64,000 bases of DNA from Cyathus striatus. Its lineage: Eukaryota > Basidiomycota > Agaricomycetes > Agaricales > Nidulariaceae. The stretch's first letter is position 1, and each line of letters begins with the position of its first letter. Made by a program: the position numbers and the translations under genes. Below the pieces are notes generated by a model that searched no databases, was not told the origin of the DNA, and saw nothing but the letters and a program-made list of their open reading frames with translations. The stretch covers positions 2,294,001 to 2,358,000 of the forward strand of contig JAOVFP010000014.1 of the NCBI GenBank assembly GCA_025738555.1, written 5' to 3'. Shown here in pieces: positions 12,591 to 23,697 of the stretch.

Positions 12591-12929
12591 TGACATACTA
12601 GAGATGGGTTTCTGAACTTAAGTTGCATAATTCATCTTCATTTTCGCAATGCAATTGTTTATCAGATTTTAAACTATGATTTGGATCTAGTGGACAACAA
12701 TCGCTCCGGTAATTGTCGTATGGTTGTCGTTATTGGCGAACAGGAGGGGATAATCATATATTACTAGCTAGTACTTTGTTACGAGTTGAAAGGCGACAGC
12801 GAAGATCGTCAAAAATAAAGTAACGAGAGGGAAGCATGATGGATCGATGGGGACTGGATGGTGGCGAAAGGTGAAGGAGGGTTGGGGAACGCACCCTGTA
12901 TGCTAGGAATCGTCATCGAGGGGTAGCGT

Positions 12930-14708
12930 TGAGGTGGTGTCCGTGGAATCGGACAGTGAGTCTTGAGATGCAGGCGGTGAGACTCTGAGAGAGCAGCAGG
13001 CGAAGGTGATCTTTTAGGGAAACGACCTCGTATTCATCACGACCCACGAGCCCATCATATCCCCCACGTTCTCGAGTCGTTTCATCGAGAACCTCGCTAG
13101 CACATATCCAAACCTAAGTTGAATTAGCGCGAATTCCCACGTTCCCCTGCTTCCGCTCATCTTCCGCCATATCCTCTTCATCCATCACGTATTCGCCACA
13201 CATAACCTCCTTACCCCCACGTATCCTTCATCCTTCACAATCCCCCCACCCCCACAGTTACATCACCTTGAGGTGTGTCATAGGTCGGATGATGTTTTCG
13301 AGTAGATGCACCGGCACATATCGAGGTGAAAAGGCGGGATGGCGAACGTAAGAGAGCGTCAGGCGACGGATTTTGCATGGGCTATAGCTTCAACTTCGCC
13401 TCAACCTATGTATTCTTCCCCGCACTGACATCCTCCAACGCTAGAATCGATACCAGCCGCTTTTTATCGTCGACTGCAAAGCCCCAACACGGACGAACAA
13501 CCCGTCCACTCCTTCTGTTTAAGCATCAAACGAGCTACAGAGGCCGTTGTTTCCCGGAGAAGACTCCGAGTTCGAGCACGTTACTATTGCTGTGGCAATG
13601 TCAATGCCTAACGAGCAATGAGAGTTGCAGAAAGGTAGGATGCTGAGAAACCAGTTCTTCTTGAGATGCTGGATTATGTGTAGTAGCGAGACACGGTTGA
13701 GGGAAGAGGTCGTCGAGCACCACAGTCTCGATGCCAGTTGGTTTCCTCTTTATCCTCGACTTCAAGGCCCCACCAGCGACAAACAGCCCCATTACTCCTT
13801 CTCCCCCCCCTCCTCCTGAACACTTTCGCGTGTGAGACCCTTCGAGCTCGAGCAGCGTTACAATGGCTGTTGAGATACCAGCGCGTAACGACCGAGAAAG
13901 GTCGCGGGTACCGGTTGGTAGGGTTGTGAGAAACCACGCCTTCTCGAGACTCTGGACTTCGTGCGGCAACGGGACGTGATTGAGGAGAGATGTCGTCGAG
14001 TACCATTGTAACAACCGCCGTACACGTGAGGAAAGGGAAAGAGAGTGGGTGGCAGAGATGGGAGATAACTCCATCTTCTGGAACAGTGAGATATGGTTGA
14101 GGAATGAAGTCGTCGAGTAACACCGCAATGACCGACGATATGCGAGCAGGTGAGGGAAAGGAGAAGGAAGATCGGTCGGATGGTGGACAATCACGCCTTA
14201 CTTCGTCTTCATGACCTTATTCCCCACGTTCGCCTCGTCCCCCGCGCCATCCCTATCTCGTTGTCCCCTTTAAACGTCACCTCTTCATCAGGATTATCCT
14301 TCTTACAAAAGCGACGCCGGACTCTGTTGTGGGTGGGGAAGCAGCATCGAATAATGTTCTAACTGAGGACGAGACCCGCGGGATAGGCTGGAGGCGAGGT
14401 GGTAGCTGGTAGTGGATTGGTACTAAGGGAAGGCATGTCGGGCGTATAGAGTAGCATACATATCTATTAGTATTATAATGTAAGTTGATGTAAATACTCG
14501 AATGGAAAAGGGGGGACGTACGATCAACCTGTCTAACGTTCGTTGTGGCGGAGTCAAGGACGAGGCTTTCGGGAGGATGCACAAGAACATTCGAAGGCCG
14601 GGCCTTTAAGTGATCATGAGGTAGCAAGGGACGTTTACGACGCGCAAGTTGTCTTCAGTAACAGTGATTGAGGGTATGAGCTCAGCTGGTCATGATGGGC
14701 TAGTAATC
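12930..14708 (+). repeat. Dispersed repeat R, 5' portion, interrupted at 14,708
   Basis: Parallels 1,560-3,050, including GAGAGAGCAGCAGGCG, AGGGAAACGACCTCGT, the tandem array and GGATGCACAAGAACATTCG near 14,575. The copy stops at the left end of the DNA transposon (14,709) and resumes at 38,350 with the expected CAGCTGGGCTGAGACG segment. This shows the transposon landed in R. Confidence 0.6.
13560..14160 (+). repeat. Degenerate tandem array of R, second copy
   Basis: Units near 13,575, 13,845, 13,995 and 14,105 each contain a TCGAG..CATTG/CACCGCAA core like the array at 1,950-2,520. A C-rich spacer interrupts the array near 13,800. Minus-strand frames through it give repeated MLLDD-type peptides, a by-product of the repeat. 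Confidence 0.5.
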
Positions 14709-15292
14709 TATGGAAAGTCTAACGACCACGCTCAAACGCATCAATTGTAATTGAGCTCCGGCGTCCGGCATCGCGGCTTCTCGGTTATATATTACGATTT
14801 CAGTTTCAGTTCTTCAGTTTCGCTTAGTGTACTTAGGGTCACTTAAGCGAGATCTAAGGCCAACCGAAGCATGGTCGTCCGGTAAGGAACTTTGAGCACT
14901 TGGTGTGTTAAAATGAAATAAGAAATATACCTATACGAGCTCCAATATAATTACTTGTGCACCAGATGAACCGAGGATGCGTGCAATACTGTACAGCGCT
15001 CACATTGCGTACAAATGTCCTTCAGCTTATATCATATTCAATACTATAATTTACACTGATATGAGCACTTGACGGCACCAAGGTATCGTAGAATTACAGT
15101 CTCCAGGTATTATCAATAGATTAAAAGACTTGAGAGCTGAGAGCTATTGAGAGTAAGGTTGTGCAACAGCCAAGGAGGCATCGATTGGAAGTTGGCCTGA
15201 TGTAGGGATTGAACTCAGGACCTGTTGATTGTAAGTGAGCTATATATATCATACGGTATTATTAGTACTGCTGTATTTATCGATTTCTCAAT
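14709..15292. repeat. Left terminal inverted repeat of the DNA transposon
   Basis: Pairs with 37,945-38,349 on the opposite strand. The outer 290 bases align closely (for example GAGCTCCGGCGTC and TATATTACGATTTC). An insertion of about 180 bases relative to the right arm follows, and the inner match includes GGTATTATTAGTACTGCTG. The end of similarity near 15,292 is sharp. Confidence 0.75.
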
Positions 15293-15549
15293 GTGAGATA
15301 TATTCATGTGCAGACCAGATACATTCTTACAGGGTTTTTTTAAAACAATATAGTGTGACAATAATGTGAAAAAATGATGAGACACCGTAAAATATATTTC
15401 ATTTGTTGTTGCCATCGCACCGCTACACACATCTCCCTGGCCTCTCCAATAATACATCATCTCAAACCATCATATAATTGATACTACTGCATTTTTAAAA
15501 TAAGCAAACACATATGCATCCATACACCTACCAATTACAATTAATCACG

Positions 15550-16602
15550 CTGCTGCCTCATCTTCAAATGAAAGAGGAGGTATGAGCGTGCTGGCGAGAT
15601 TACTAAGTGAAAACCATTTGCAGTACTTATTGCAAACATGCTCAGATGGAAACTCATCAAACACTTCACCAATATTTCTGTCTCCAAATAGTGAAATTCT
15701 GTCCTCGAGTGTTCTAGACCCATAAATTATCAGTCAGATAAAGTGTACAACATACATATTAATACATATGGTGAAGTCATAATCTGTGGATCACATAGTA
15801 AACTGGAATTTCCTGAAAGGCGGATGTATGTTAGAATATATATTAAATCATAATAAGAAAATACTACCTTGAAAATCAGATATGTACACCAGGGCTCCAG
15901 TTTTTCATACTGTATGTGCTGAGTAACTGAAAGAAACTCCGCAATTTGATAGAGAGGCTCGTCTTCATCAAGAAGAGGAATTGCTGATCCATTATTTATA
16001 AATTTAATGAATTCTCTGTCGCTCTTGTCTATAAACTCTTCAAGATGATAAGCCTTACATGCTGTCCCAGCTTTTACTCCAGCTTTAACAGCTACCGATT
16101 CCTGAGCAATACCTAAACCTACATTAATGAAGCGAATTTTCGGAATATTGAATGGTGGTCCAGGGTTCCCCTTGGTGGAAATAATTTGCGCAATGAAAGC
16201 ATATGAATGGGATAATAATGATGTTGCCCAGTAGACGACATTTGCTTCAACAAGAGTTTTGTCAAGCTCTGTATCATAAGCAAAGCGTCCATATGCAATT
16301 TTCTGAGGTACAGAGCTGCCGCTAGCTTTCTTCCTTCCCTTCAACTATTCTGGAAAGTACACTCGCTTCACAGCATCTGGTTGGTTTACTACTTTAGTCC
16401 CCAACCCAATTTCCAACAATGGAGTAATGGTTAATAAACCATGGTGTGCTGTCTTACATGTTCCTACTCCAAGAAGCTCACGGTTATTTATCATTACTGT
16501 AGCATGAAATGGGGTGGTTGGAGTGAATGATGTCGAGCCAGTTTCAGGGAGTAGTTCTGATAATTCATTACTGGGAATCACAGTATTGAATTTGTTTGAC
16601 AA
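15550..16602 (-). pseudogene. Alpha-type protein kinase pseudogene, transposon cargo
   Basis: Reads as an atypical (alpha) kinase domain of the type found near basidiomycete mobile elements. Recognisable parts in order are FHATVMINNRELLGVGTCKT, the ATP-binding lysine in AVKRVYFP, RFAYDTELDKTLVEANVVYW, LDEDEPLYQIAEFLSVTQHI and ISDFQG with the catalytic aspartate. The last part is split by an intron of about 55 bases, then DPQIMTSP and a C-terminal LFGD..HVCNKYCKWF zinc-type motif near 15,620-15,690. Lesions are an in-frame TAG at 16,345 and a probable one-base loss in an A-run near 15,905 that throws the catalytic segment out of frame. The C-terminal exon is also joined by a frame-disrupted stretch near 15,735. 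The gene lies between the transposase and the left TIR, co-oriented with the transposase. Alpha-kinases phosphorylate Ser/Thr in helical contexts; the substrate here is unknown. Confidence 0.75.
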
Positions 16603-16619
16603 CCAGATTAACTTCCCAT

Positions 16620-16880
16620 ATTATTTAGAAATAAAGTTGAATAAAGTAAGGTACAGATACTCACGTCATTGTTACATTCTATAGCTAAACAATACCTTGT
16701 AAGAGTGTATCCGGTCTGCGCATGAATATAAGATATACCTCATACATACTCGACCACCCCCACGTGGTGTGACAATTGTTACTATTTACACGTGATTACG
16801 TTATCTTAGATTATCTAAACATTATAATAGCTATCAACAAAGGCACGAGTCATGAGAACAAATCAACGATAGCTGTTAGA
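16620..16880. other. Intergenic spacer with an internal inverted copy of the right arm
   Basis: The segment 16,720-16,790, with ACTCGACCACCCCCACGTGG, matches the minus strand of 37,885-37,940 (CACGTGGGGTGGTCGAGT). Sequence near the right TIR is therefore repeated, inverted, between the kinase and transposase genes. This may be a shared promoter or terminator carried by both genes, or a relic of an earlier terminus. Confidence 0.45.
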
Positions 16881-16881
16881 A

Positions 16882-18180
16882 CCCCATCATTCCATCATAC
16901 CTCGTAACATTATTGTCCGTAAAGTCTTTCTTCCAGCCAGGGGGCAATGTACGATGCCCTTTGTACTTTTTTCCAGCCCACGCAGCCTGCTTACCATCAA
17001 GACCGTGCAAATAGGCATCCATGAACCTCTCAGCTCGATTTGCAAATCTATCAAGAATTCAGTGATAGCTCGCAAAAGTAGAAGAAATTGGTAAGGATTA
17101 CCTTCTCATTGTATGCAGGGGGATTGCTTGGAGGGCATTTTCGACATTTGCTTGGAGGTCATCTGCTTTGGATGATGGAAGGGCTTTTCTATATATCCGC
17201 TTGGAATAGCCCCAGCATTGTTCTATGAAGTTAAGCTCGCAGTGGAACTTTGGGAGGAAAAGGACCAAGAATCCTCGAGCTTCACACTCCTCTTCCAACC
17301 TTGATTTTACACTGACGAAATCAGGTTCATTATATAGCATCTTGCGACAGCAACAATCAGCTCAGTTAGCTTGTATGCAACCATCTTTGAAGTCAGAACA
17401 TTGTGCTCGTCGTTTTGCACAGTCATCATACCCATGCTCATCAAGAATAGCTGCCATTCCTTTAAGTAGGCCAGCATTCCAGTGCCCTTCTGGATAGTAA
17501 AATGATTGTGGTGTGCCATCAGGTAAGATTCCATCCCGCATGCATATTGTCTTTTTTAATTTTGTACCATCAGGCTTATAACGTGGATTACCATCATCAT
17601 CAACATCAGCTACTTCGACACCCCAGTTCCTATTAGGTTTGGGCATGTTTTTTGGCATTTTCGAGGTGGATAAGGCATCTGGTGCGCGTTTTTGGTGTGT
17701 AGTTGCGTTGTCATATATCAAAACATGCTTCTGACCTGGATATTCAGCTTCCAATAGATCCATCATTTTCTTTGCCTGAGAAACAATGTTGTCATTGTCA
17801 AAGTATCCGTCTTGACCTTTACCAGCTTTGAAATAAACTCACACACTACGTTCTCCATCCTGTGAATGGGACCACCCATAGTCTGCAGAGACAAAATCGG
17901 CTACCATCAACGAAATACCTTCACCTTTTGGCTGAGGTGTTGCCTTTTCCAACTCATGGACCCATCTGGTCTTTCGCCGGTCATGCGCATAGAAGGTTGA
18001 CTCATCATGGAACCAGAAAACATATGATGGCTGTGAGCTATTTTCGTTGTTAAGTTGTATTAATTCACCGCCATCTGACCATTTCTTTTTGAACTTCGCT
18101 AACTGTGCCCACACTGGCTGAGATGCCTGACGGGCGTACACTAAGGTAGAGAGCATGAGAATCCAGCACCCTTATGTAAT
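16882..18180 (-). pseudogene. DDE transposase, C-terminal half (3' part of split gene)
   Basis: The catalytic half of the DNA transposon's transposase. It holds the first acidic motif FWFHDESTFYAHDRRKTRW near 18,010, the second HVLIYDNATTH near 17,730 and the third FHCELNFIEQCWGYSKRIYR near 17,215, giving a D-D-E triad. An intron of about 65 bases (GTAATC..GATAG, near 17,030-17,098) precedes the last exon, which encodes RFANRAERFMDAYLHGLDGK and ends at TAA/GGGTTC near 16,882. In-frame TGA codons interrupt it near 17,840 and 17,360. The first replaces the position expected to be arginine before VYFKAGKG, which fits CGA to TGA. The 5' part of the same gene is at 35,960-37,640, beyond the LTR retrotransposon. 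Confidence 0.8.
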
Positions 18181-18722
18181 CAGCTTAGTAAGCGCCAGGA
18201 GGTGCAAAATTCTGGGTTTGGGAAAGAAAAAAATAATTATATACTACTATTTCGACTTTTAGTTTACCCTACATCAACTTAAATGTGCTCTAAAGTGTGA
18301 TTCTAAGATGTTTAAGCAAAGAACACCTCAATATGTCACCAATATCTAAGTCTAAGCTGCTCTCGCTGTCACAAAATGTCACATAGCGTGACCTTATATC
18401 ATGTGTAAACATGTTACATAATCCAAAACATGTTATGTAAGGTGCAAAATGTTCGAGGTCAAAAAATTAAAATGCCTTCCAAACATTTGCAAATGCATTA
18501 ATATGGTATTTTAACGTATTTACTACTCAAAAACATGTTTCTTAAATTTCTCTGGGTATAGTCCAAATTTCGAAAAAATAATTCCAACATTCTGATCCAA
18601 ATACCAAAAGCTATCATTTGTTGGAGTTAGATTTTCGGAAAAATGATGTGTGAGGAAGGAATTTCCAATGTTATTGTGACGAGAATGTTGATTATGTAAG
18701 GGTGCTGGAACCTCATGCTCTC
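18149..18722. mobile_element. TA-flanked MITE inside the transposase gene
   Basis: A 574-base AT-rich unit starts GAGAGCATGAGAATCCAGCA and ends with its inverted form (TGCTGGAACCTCATGCTCTC), with TA immediately outside each end (18,147-48 and 18,723-24). The TIRs extend about 36 bases through CACCCTTA. There is no coding capacity. It lies only a few bases from the 5' LTR, in what looks like an intron of the transposase gene. Confidence 0.8.
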
Positions 18723-18727
18723 TACCT

Positions 18728-19791
18728 TACCTATAGTCGTGGATTTTAGCTTTTTCTATACATGTAATTAGTACTCACCAAATGGTAACAAACATGGGTT
18801 AGTTACAGAATTGGAGTGAGACCCGAGCTGCCAGTTAAAAGTACTAAGAAGTACACTTACCAAGGGTGTGAATATGACCAAGCCTAAGGTAGTACTATGT
18901 GCAGAAGAGACAGATAAAGCAGCGGCGCTAAACTCAGCGACTAAATGGATAACAGCCAGAACATGTCTAAACAATGCGTGAAGGTCACGTGATGGAACAC
19001 GATCACTGCCCATGAGAAGCAAGCGACGACGAAGCACCTCACTAGACGCCTCGGCAAACCCCAGAACCCCGAGCCAACCAATCGACTTCTCTCGGAGTAA
19101 CCGGCGAAGCGATGTGTGTTTAATTAAAGTAATAAGCCCTGAGCCCTGATAGATCTTTGCGCTATTCTTAGCACATCCGCATGTAGCCAATCCCATCTCG
19201 ACCGAAGGAACGCGCGCGGCGCCATATTCCCCATCGTGCAACCTCCTATGACAGACGCGTGACCCCCTGTCCAGCACGCTCCGTGAGCGTATGGCTTTCC
19301 CTTGTCAGTGATGTAGTTTATGATCCCTAGTACCCCGAATGTACCTATCTAGTACCTATACAGTACCATCAGCCACCATATTTCCAGTAGTATATAAAGT
19401 AGACGAGTTTTGCCATGTAGACCCAAGCTATCCCCCGCGCAGCTTCCGTTATAAAGTACTTTGATGTAGTGTAGTGAAATAAAAGCATATTTTCTGAGAT
19501 CATTGACTAGTAATTTGATTTGAGTCTAGTAAGAAGAAACCGCAAACTCATAGAGAATCGCGTGTTTGCCTCGTACATAGCCAGAGACGTTATCTAATCA
19601 CTACTTAGTTATTCCTTAACCTTCCTATACATCCCCCTTCCACCCCCTTTTGCCCGGAAGCATCCTTAATACTGATCTTCTGCGAAATTCCCTCCAAACT
19701 CGCCACCCCGTTACGTTGTTTTAGGAGTAAGTAGTTATTATTACATAAGCTAGCTACTATCACCCCATTGTAAACATCTCTAACCTCTTAT
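18728..19791 (+). repeat. 5' LTR
   Basis: 1,064 bases from TACCTATAGTCGTGG to CTAACCTCTTAT, matching 34,896-35,959 without indels. I count about 24 differences, nearly all transitions. A TATA-like AGTATATAAAGTAGACG sits near 19,388, a plausible promoter for genomic transcription. A minus-strand frame of 169 codons across the LTR (18,768-19,277) exists in both copies but shows no known domain. Confidence 0.9.
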
Positions 19792-19792
19792 C

Positions 19793-19812
19793 TGGAGCCC
19801 ACTGCGAGGGGG
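19793..19812 (+). other. Candidate primer binding site
   Basis: TGGAGCCCACTGCGAGG begins two bases after the end of LTR identity. A start of TGG is expected for pairing with the CCA end of a tRNA. The matching tRNA cannot be assigned here. Confidence 0.45.
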
Positions 19813-20440
19813 AATTTGAGTTTATTTGGTTTTTGAAGTGTTTCTGCGACGAGAGGCGATAGATAGGGACGTTATATGTATACTATAACATACTACTATT
19901 GGAACCGTGACAAGTGACAAGTGACGAAGGAATTAGATCCCCCTGTTTCCTTAGTAGAGCGTATATTGTGATAGACTTGTGTTAAGTTGTGATTGTTTGT
20001 GTGCGCGTATTTTGTGTGATCAGTAAAGGACTGAGTTAGTCTTACTTGGCGTATCAAGTGAAAGTGCCAGTTGCGAAAATACCTCGCAAAACAAAGAACT
20101 CGCAGAAGTCAGGACAGGAAGTCCTTGAGTTTGGGGTTAAGTGACAAAGAAGAGTTCCAAGCGGCTCAAATTTGCCGGTAACCAGACTCCCTGAGAACAA
20201 TCCAGTAGTATTAAGAGCCAGCGCACGCATAGATAGTAGTGTAGAGAATCAGCACATCCGTGACAAAGTAGACCAAGCTATTGAGCAGCCTCTAATCGAA
20301 GCAGCCCAAGCACCAGAGGGGTGTTAGCCATTTGGATCATAAAAAGCCCAGGTTTTATGAAAAAGTGATCACAAAATCCCTGACTTCCATGATCACTGCT
20401 AAAATCTAATGGTATTCATTATTATTAATGAATGTATGAG

Positions 20441-21036
20441 TGATCAAAGGTGATCATTGGATATTATAATAGTGTATGATGGATATTAAAGGGCATATTG
20501 ACTAATAATGAATACTAATGAATGTGAAAGTGATCATAAGTGATCATAATATGATATAATGGTGTATTATAGTGTGTAATGACTACTAGTGAATACTAAT
20601 GGATGTATAAGTGATCATAAGTGATCATGGTATATTGTAATAGCATATTATAGTATGTAATGACTACTGGTGAATACTAATGGATGTGGAAGTGATCATA
20701 AGTGATCATGGTATGTTGTAATAGCATATTATAGTGTGTAATGACTACTGGTGAATACTAATAGATGTGGAAGTGATCATAAGTAATCATGGTATAGTAT
20801 AATGGTGTATTATAGTGTGTAGTGACTACTAGTTAATACTAATGAATGTGGAAGTGATCATATGTGATCATGATATGTTATAATAGTGTTTTATAGTGCA
20901 TAATGACTACTGGTGAATACTAATGAATGTAGAAGTGATCATAAGTGATCATGGTATGTTATAATAGCATATTATTGTGTGTAATGCTTACTAGTTAATA
21001 CTAATAAATATAAAAGTGATCATAAGTGATCATTGT
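20441..21036 (+). repeat. 81-base tandem repeat, left arm
   Basis: The palindromic landmark TGATCATAAGTGATCAT starts at 20,531, 20,612, 20,693, 20,774, 20,855, 20,936 and 21,017, an exact 81-base period. A more diverged first unit lies at 20,441, 90 bases earlier. Each unit also holds TATTATAGTGTGTAATGACT and GTGAATACTAATG. The mirror array in the right arm is at about 22,975-23,570. Confidence 0.85.
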
Positions 21037-21049
21037 ATAAATGAATATA

Positions 21050-21665
21050 GGAATATCACATTTTCCCACCTGTCACGCTCGTCACATTCGTCACATATGT
21101 CACGAGTGTTACGAATGTCACGCTCTACATATTTGTCACGTATGTCACATATGTCACATATGTAGCATTTGTCATACTTGTCACACATGTTGTGTATGTC
21201 ACGTATGTCACACCTGTCACACCTGTCACGTATGTTGCATTTGTCATACTTGTCCCACTTGTTGTGTATGTCACACATGTCACACCTATCATATTTATCA
21301 CATATGTCACACATCTCATGTATGTCACACCTGTCACACCTGTTGTATTTGTCACATATATCACACATGTCACACTTATGTACGTCACATATGTCACACG
21401 GTGTCACAGTACGAATGTCACGCTCCTCATATTTGTCACACTTGTCACACTTTTTATACATGTCACACCTGTTATGTATGTCATATTTGTCATACATATC
21501 ACATTCTTACATGTCATACTTGTCAGATTCATTACACTTGTCATGTATATCACATTTATCTTACATGTCACACTTGTCAGATTCATCACACTCGTCACAT
21601 ATGTCACACATTTTACTGCTGGTCATATATATCACACTTATTACTCTCATCTGTCACAAATGTCA
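21050..21665 (+). repeat. TGTCACA minisatellite, left arm
   Basis: Dozens of imperfect 9-base units of the form TGTCACANN follow one another. Because the unit is a multiple of three and contains no stop, several frames stay open and give Cys-His or Thr-Val strings. These are not treated as proteins. The left arm has an extra duplication of about 54 bases near 21,530 relative to the right arm. Confidence 0.85.
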
Positions 21666-22012
21666 TGCTTTCCACATCTGTTACCCTTTTTTTTGTCTGG
21701 ACATGAAAAAAAAACACAATTGAACTAAACATGAAGTGAGACAAAAAGATAAGAGATGTAATAGTGAGAAGGTAGTATACAGTTAGTACTATGTGATATA
21801 TGAGAAAAGATGTGATGGATGTGGTGAATAGGGAAAGTGTGAAATGTGCAACTTGTCAGGAAAGTTGCAACAGGTGGCAGGAAAGGTACAATGTTAGATA
21901 TTCTGGGTTGTACAGCCTCTGATTCAGGCCTTGGTAGGACTTTGATTGATAACTCTAGTATATAAACCCCCTGTAATTTGATAGTTGACCACAAGTTTCC
22001 TCCTATTTGTAT

Positions 22013-22043
22013 TTGTGTCTGTGTCTGTGTCTGTGTCTGTGTC
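22013..22043 (+). repeat. Hexanucleotide microsatellite in the spacer
   Basis: About five copies of TGTGTC lie in the non-palindromic spacer between the two arms. The rest of the spacer (21,670-22,380) shows no convincing gene. Confidence 0.7.
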
Positions 22044-22429
22044 TGAGCTTTTCATCTCTTATCACCCCCCCTCTCTCCTAACCTACCCCCCTTCATTATT
22101 TGTTGCTTCAGACAACAATTGGTGGCAGAAATGGTGTGATGGGTAGCAGGAAAAGAAAAGTACAGTATGTGGTAATATAGGGGGACATATGTGACAAGTG
22201 GTAAAATTTGTGACAGATGTAATCTGTATGGCAAGTAAATTTACTTGTGAGATCAATATGCTAACAATGATATGTGGGAAAGGTGTAAATGTAAAGCATA
22301 ACAAGTGTGATATGTGTGCAAGTGTAACATACAGGAAAGGAATGACAAATACAGAAAATGTGACATTTGTAACTTATAGGGAAGGGGTGACATTTGTGAC
22401 AGATGGGACTGATAAGTGAAATGTATGTG

Positions 22430-22978
22430 ACAAGTAGTAAAATATGTGACATATGTGACGAGCGTGACAGGTGAGACGAATCTGACAAGTATGACATGTA
22501 AGAATGTGATATGCATGACAAATGTGACATACATAACAGGTGTGACATGTATAAAAAGTGTGACAAGTGTGACAAATATGAGGAGCGTGACATTCGTACT
22601 GTGACACCGTGTGACATATGTGACGTACATAAGTGTGACATGTGTGATATATGTGACAAATACAACAGGTGTGACAGGTGTGACATACATGAGATGTGTG
22701 ACATATGTGATAAATATGATAGGTGTGACATGTGTGACATACACAACAAGTGGGACAAGTATGACAAATGCAACATACGTGACAGGTGTGACAGGTGTGA
22801 CATACGTGACATACACAACATGTGTGACAAGTATGACAAATGCTACATATGTGACATATGTGACATACGTGACAAATATGTAGAGCGTGACATTCGTAAC
22901 ACTCGTGACATATGTGACGAATGTGACGAGCGTGACAGGTGGGAAAATGTGATATTCCTATATTCATTTATACAATGA
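22430..22978 (+). repeat. TGTGACA minisatellite, right arm
   Basis: The complement of the left array: 9-base units now read TGTGACANN on the plus strand, with a mirror order of variants. The orientation switch at the spacer is the axis of the palindrome. Confidence 0.85.
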
Positions 22979-23575
22979 TCACTTATGATCACTTTTATAT
23001 TTATTAGTATTAACTAGTAAGCATTACACACAATAATATGCTATTATAACATACCATGATCACTTATGATCACTTCTACATTCATTAGTATTCACCAGTA
23101 GTCATTATGCACTATAAAACACTATTATAACATATCATGATCACATATGATCACTTCCACATTCATTAGTATTAACTAGTAGTCACTACACACTATAATA
23201 CACCATTATACTATACCATGATTACTTATGATCACTTCCACATCTATTAGTATTCACCAGTAGTCATTACACACTATAATATGCTATTACAACATACCAT
23301 GATCACTTATGATCACTTCCACATCCATTAGTATTCACCAGTAGTCATTACACACTATAATATGCTATTACAATATACCATGATCACTTATGATCACTTA
23401 TACATCCATTAGTATTCACTAGTAGTCATTACACACTATAATACACCATTATATCATATTATGATCACTTATGATCACTTTCACATTCATTAGTATTCAT
23501 TATTAGTCAATATGCCCTTTAATATCCATCATACACTATTATAATATCCAATGATCACCTTTGATCACTCATACA
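22979..23575 (-). repeat. 81-base tandem repeat, right arm
   Basis: Mirror image of 20,441-21,036, with the same period and the same order of unit variants. Over the outer few hundred bases I found a single mismatch (TATAGTATGT against TATAGTGTGT), so the arms are either recent or kept alike by gene conversion. Confidence 0.85.
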
Positions 23576-23697
23576 TTCATTAATAATAATGAATACCATT
23601 AGATTTTAGCAGTGATCATGGAAGTCAGGGATTTTGTGATCACTTTTTCATAAAACCTGGGCTTTTTATGATCCAAATTGGCTGACACTTATGAGCG

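Larger units (their letters stand above)
20331..23677. mobile_element. Giant palindromic element with minisatellite arms
   Basis: Two arms of about 1.25-1.35 kb are near-perfect inverted copies (position p pairs with about 44,008 minus p), separated by a spacer near 21,670-22,380. The outer end begins TTGGATCATAAAAAGCCCAG and the other end is its complement. From outside inward each arm has a leader with GTGATCAC, then an 81-base tandem repeat, then a TGTCACA-type minisatellite. The flanks read ..GCCAT and ATTGG.., giving a possible 2-bp AT duplication. A degenerate extension GTGT(T/C)AGCCA is also inverted on both sides, so the true terminus is uncertain. It lies in the Gypsy leader and separates the 5' LTR from gag. 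No transposase is encoded, so it would need mobilisation in trans. Confidence 0.8.

Noticed and set aside
18768..19277. 169-codon minus-strand frame within the LTR, also present in the other LTR
   Set aside because: Conservation is explained by LTR identity, the composition is not gene-like, and no domain is recognised.
20441..21036. CRISPR-like regular repeat array
   Set aside because: The 81-base units are contiguous tandem repeats without unique spacers, in a eukaryotic genome and inside a palindromic element.
21030..22978. Long open frames giving Cys-His or Thr-Val repeat proteins (up to 221 codons on both strands)
   Set aside because: They arise because the 9-base TGTCACA unit has no stop in several frames. 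The frames are mirrored in both arms and on both strands, so they reflect the satellite, not a gene.
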